NCBI RefSeq assembly: GCF_937873615.1
Contig: NZ_CALMYP010000040.1
Location: 1-64,000, forward strand
Reading direction: 5' to 3'
DNA: 64,000 bases
Source of the DNA: an uncultured Paracoccus sp.
Lineage (GTDB): Bacteria > Pseudomonadota > Alphaproteobacteria > Rhodobacterales > Rhodobacteraceae
The notes under the pieces are model-generated. The model saw only the letters and a program-made list of their open reading frames with translations, made no database searches and had not been told where the DNA came from. Positions 63,223-64,000 of the stretch are shown in pieces. The number at the start of each line of letters is the position of its first letter. Positions within the stretch are counted from its first letter, which is position 1. Both the position numbers and the translations under genes were made by a program.

Positions 63223-64000
63223 ATGAAACTCAATATTCTGACCATGACCACAGCCGCATTGGCGCTGAGCGCCGGCACCGCCTTCGCCGAAGGCGAGGTG
63301 ATCGGCTTTTCGCAGATCGGTTCCGAATCCGGCTGGCGCGCGGCGGAAACCACGCTGACCAAAAGCCAGGCCGAGGAACGCGGCTATCAGCTGCAATTCT
63401 CGGATGCGCAGCAGAAGCAGGAAAACCAGATCGCCGCGATCCGGTCCTTCATCGCGCAGGGGGTGGATGCGATCCTGCTGGCCCCGGTCGTCGCCACCGG
63501 CTGGGATTCGGTGCTGGAAGAAGCCAGGGAGGCCGAGATTCCGGTCGTCCTTCTCGACCGTCAGGTCGACAGCAGCGACGATCTTTACCTGACCGCCGTC
63601 GGCTCGAACCTCGTCCACGAGGGCGAGGTCGCGGGCGGCTGGCTGGCCGAGACCGTGGGCGATCAGCCCTGCCGCATCGTCGAATTGCAGGGCACCACCG
63701 GCTCCAGCCCGGCCATCGACCGCAAGACCGGCTTCGAGAATGCGATCAAGGGGCATGACAACCTTGAAATCGTGCGCAGCCAGACCGGCGATTTCACCCG
63801 CGCCCAGGGCAAGGAAGTGATGGAAAGCTTCCTGCAGGCCGAAAACGGCGGCGCCGATATCTGCGCGCTCTACGCCCATAACGACGACATGGCCGTGGGT
63901 GCGATTCAGGCGATCAAGGAAGCCGGGCTGAAACCGGGCGAGGATATTCTGGTCGTCTCCATCGACGGGGTGCCGGATCTGTTTCAGGCCATGGCAGCGG
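63223..64000 (+). CDS. ytfQ: YtfQ-type sugar-binding protein (5' part, cut by window end)
   Basis: Start of a periplasmic binding protein; the first 259 codons are in the window with no stop. A signal peptide (MKLNILTMTTAALALSAGTAFA) is followed by EVIGFSQIGSESGWRAAET, QQKQENQIAAIRSFIAQGVDAILLAPV and HNDDMAVGAIQAIKEAG. These fit YtfQ, which in E. coli binds galactofuranose and related furanose sugars. A strong AGGGAGGA ribosome site precedes ATG 63223. The matching ATPase and permeases would lie beyond the window end. Confidence 0.88.
   Translation, partial: MKLNILTMTTAALALSAGTAFAEGEVIGFSQIGSESGWRAAETTLTKSQAEERGYQLQFSDAQQKQENQIAAIRSFIAQGVDAILLAPVVATGWDSVLEEAREAEIPVVLLDRQVDSSDDLYLTAVGSNLVHEGEVAGGWLAETVGDQPCRIVELQGTTGSSPAIDRKTGFENAIKGHDNLEIVRSQTGDFTRAQGKEVMESFLQAENGGADICALYAHNDDMAVGAIQAIKEAGLKPGEDILVVSIDGVPDLFQAMAA

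Overview
The window looks like ordinary, densely coded chromosome of a high-G+C alphaproteobacterium of the Rhodobacteraceae, probably Paracoccus or a close relative. The genus is inferred from gene content only. Supporting signs are the folK-rpoZ-rsh-DUF2062 run, the short alphaproteobacterial ProS, the hisS-hisZ-hisG run with short-form HisG, a SUV3-type helicase, OlsB, and a gbpR/chvE-gguABC locus. I see no rRNA, tRNA, CRISPR array, transposase or prophage gene. The large antisense reading frames are GC-driven shadows.

Layout: 0.06-10 kb holds housekeeping and envelope genes: a sulfotransferase, an ABC-F ATPase, MipA/OmpV, OlsB, MsrB, BamE, YceD, the leftward run ispH-GST-LysE-rnhA, and a PQQ-type sugar dehydrogenase. 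10-16.5 kb holds a NYN protein, folK, rpoZ, the (p)ppGpp enzyme, DUF2062 and leuA. leuA is preceded by a 32-codon leader ORF rich in leucine codons near its end, a candidate attenuator. 16.5-23.2 kb carries a rhamnosyltransferase-like gene and the rod-shape operon mreB-mreC-mreD-mrdA-rodA. 23.2-27 kb holds a Hint-domain protein with a structured 5' UTR, a GhrA-like reductase, SseB and a uracil-DNA glycosylase.

27-31.6 kb is a tightly overlapping unit of capsule export (kpsT, kpsE), kdsA and a BON-MscS channel. 31.7-40 kb holds arsC-like, sufT and slyX genes, hisS-hisZ-hisG, proS, two glycosyltransferases and rpsD. 40-49.5 kb holds the SUV3-like helicase operon, an SCP2 protein, a lysophospholipase-like hydrolase, PepF and a secreted phytase-like esterase. 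49.5-53 kb is a leftward sulfate importer, sbp-cysT-cysW-cysA. 53-64 kb holds an MFS exporter, then a GbpR-type LysR regulator divergent from chvE-gguA-gguB-gguC, an IlvD/Edd sugar-acid dehydratase, a Gfo/Idh/MocA sugar dehydrogenase and a YtfQ-type binding protein cut by the window end.

The last block reads as uptake plus non-phosphorylative oxidation of L-arabinose and/or D-galactose: import by ChvE-GguAB, oxidation to a lactone, dehydration of the acid to a 2-keto-3-deoxy acid, and further conversion by GguC. A lactonase and a semialdehyde dehydrogenase are not in view. The most notable non-coding signals are the apparently leaderless leucine leader upstream of leuA, GC hairpins directly downstream of both complete binding-protein genes (chvE and sbp), a dyad over the gbpR start codon, and a run of nine G in rodA. 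No clearly new system was found.
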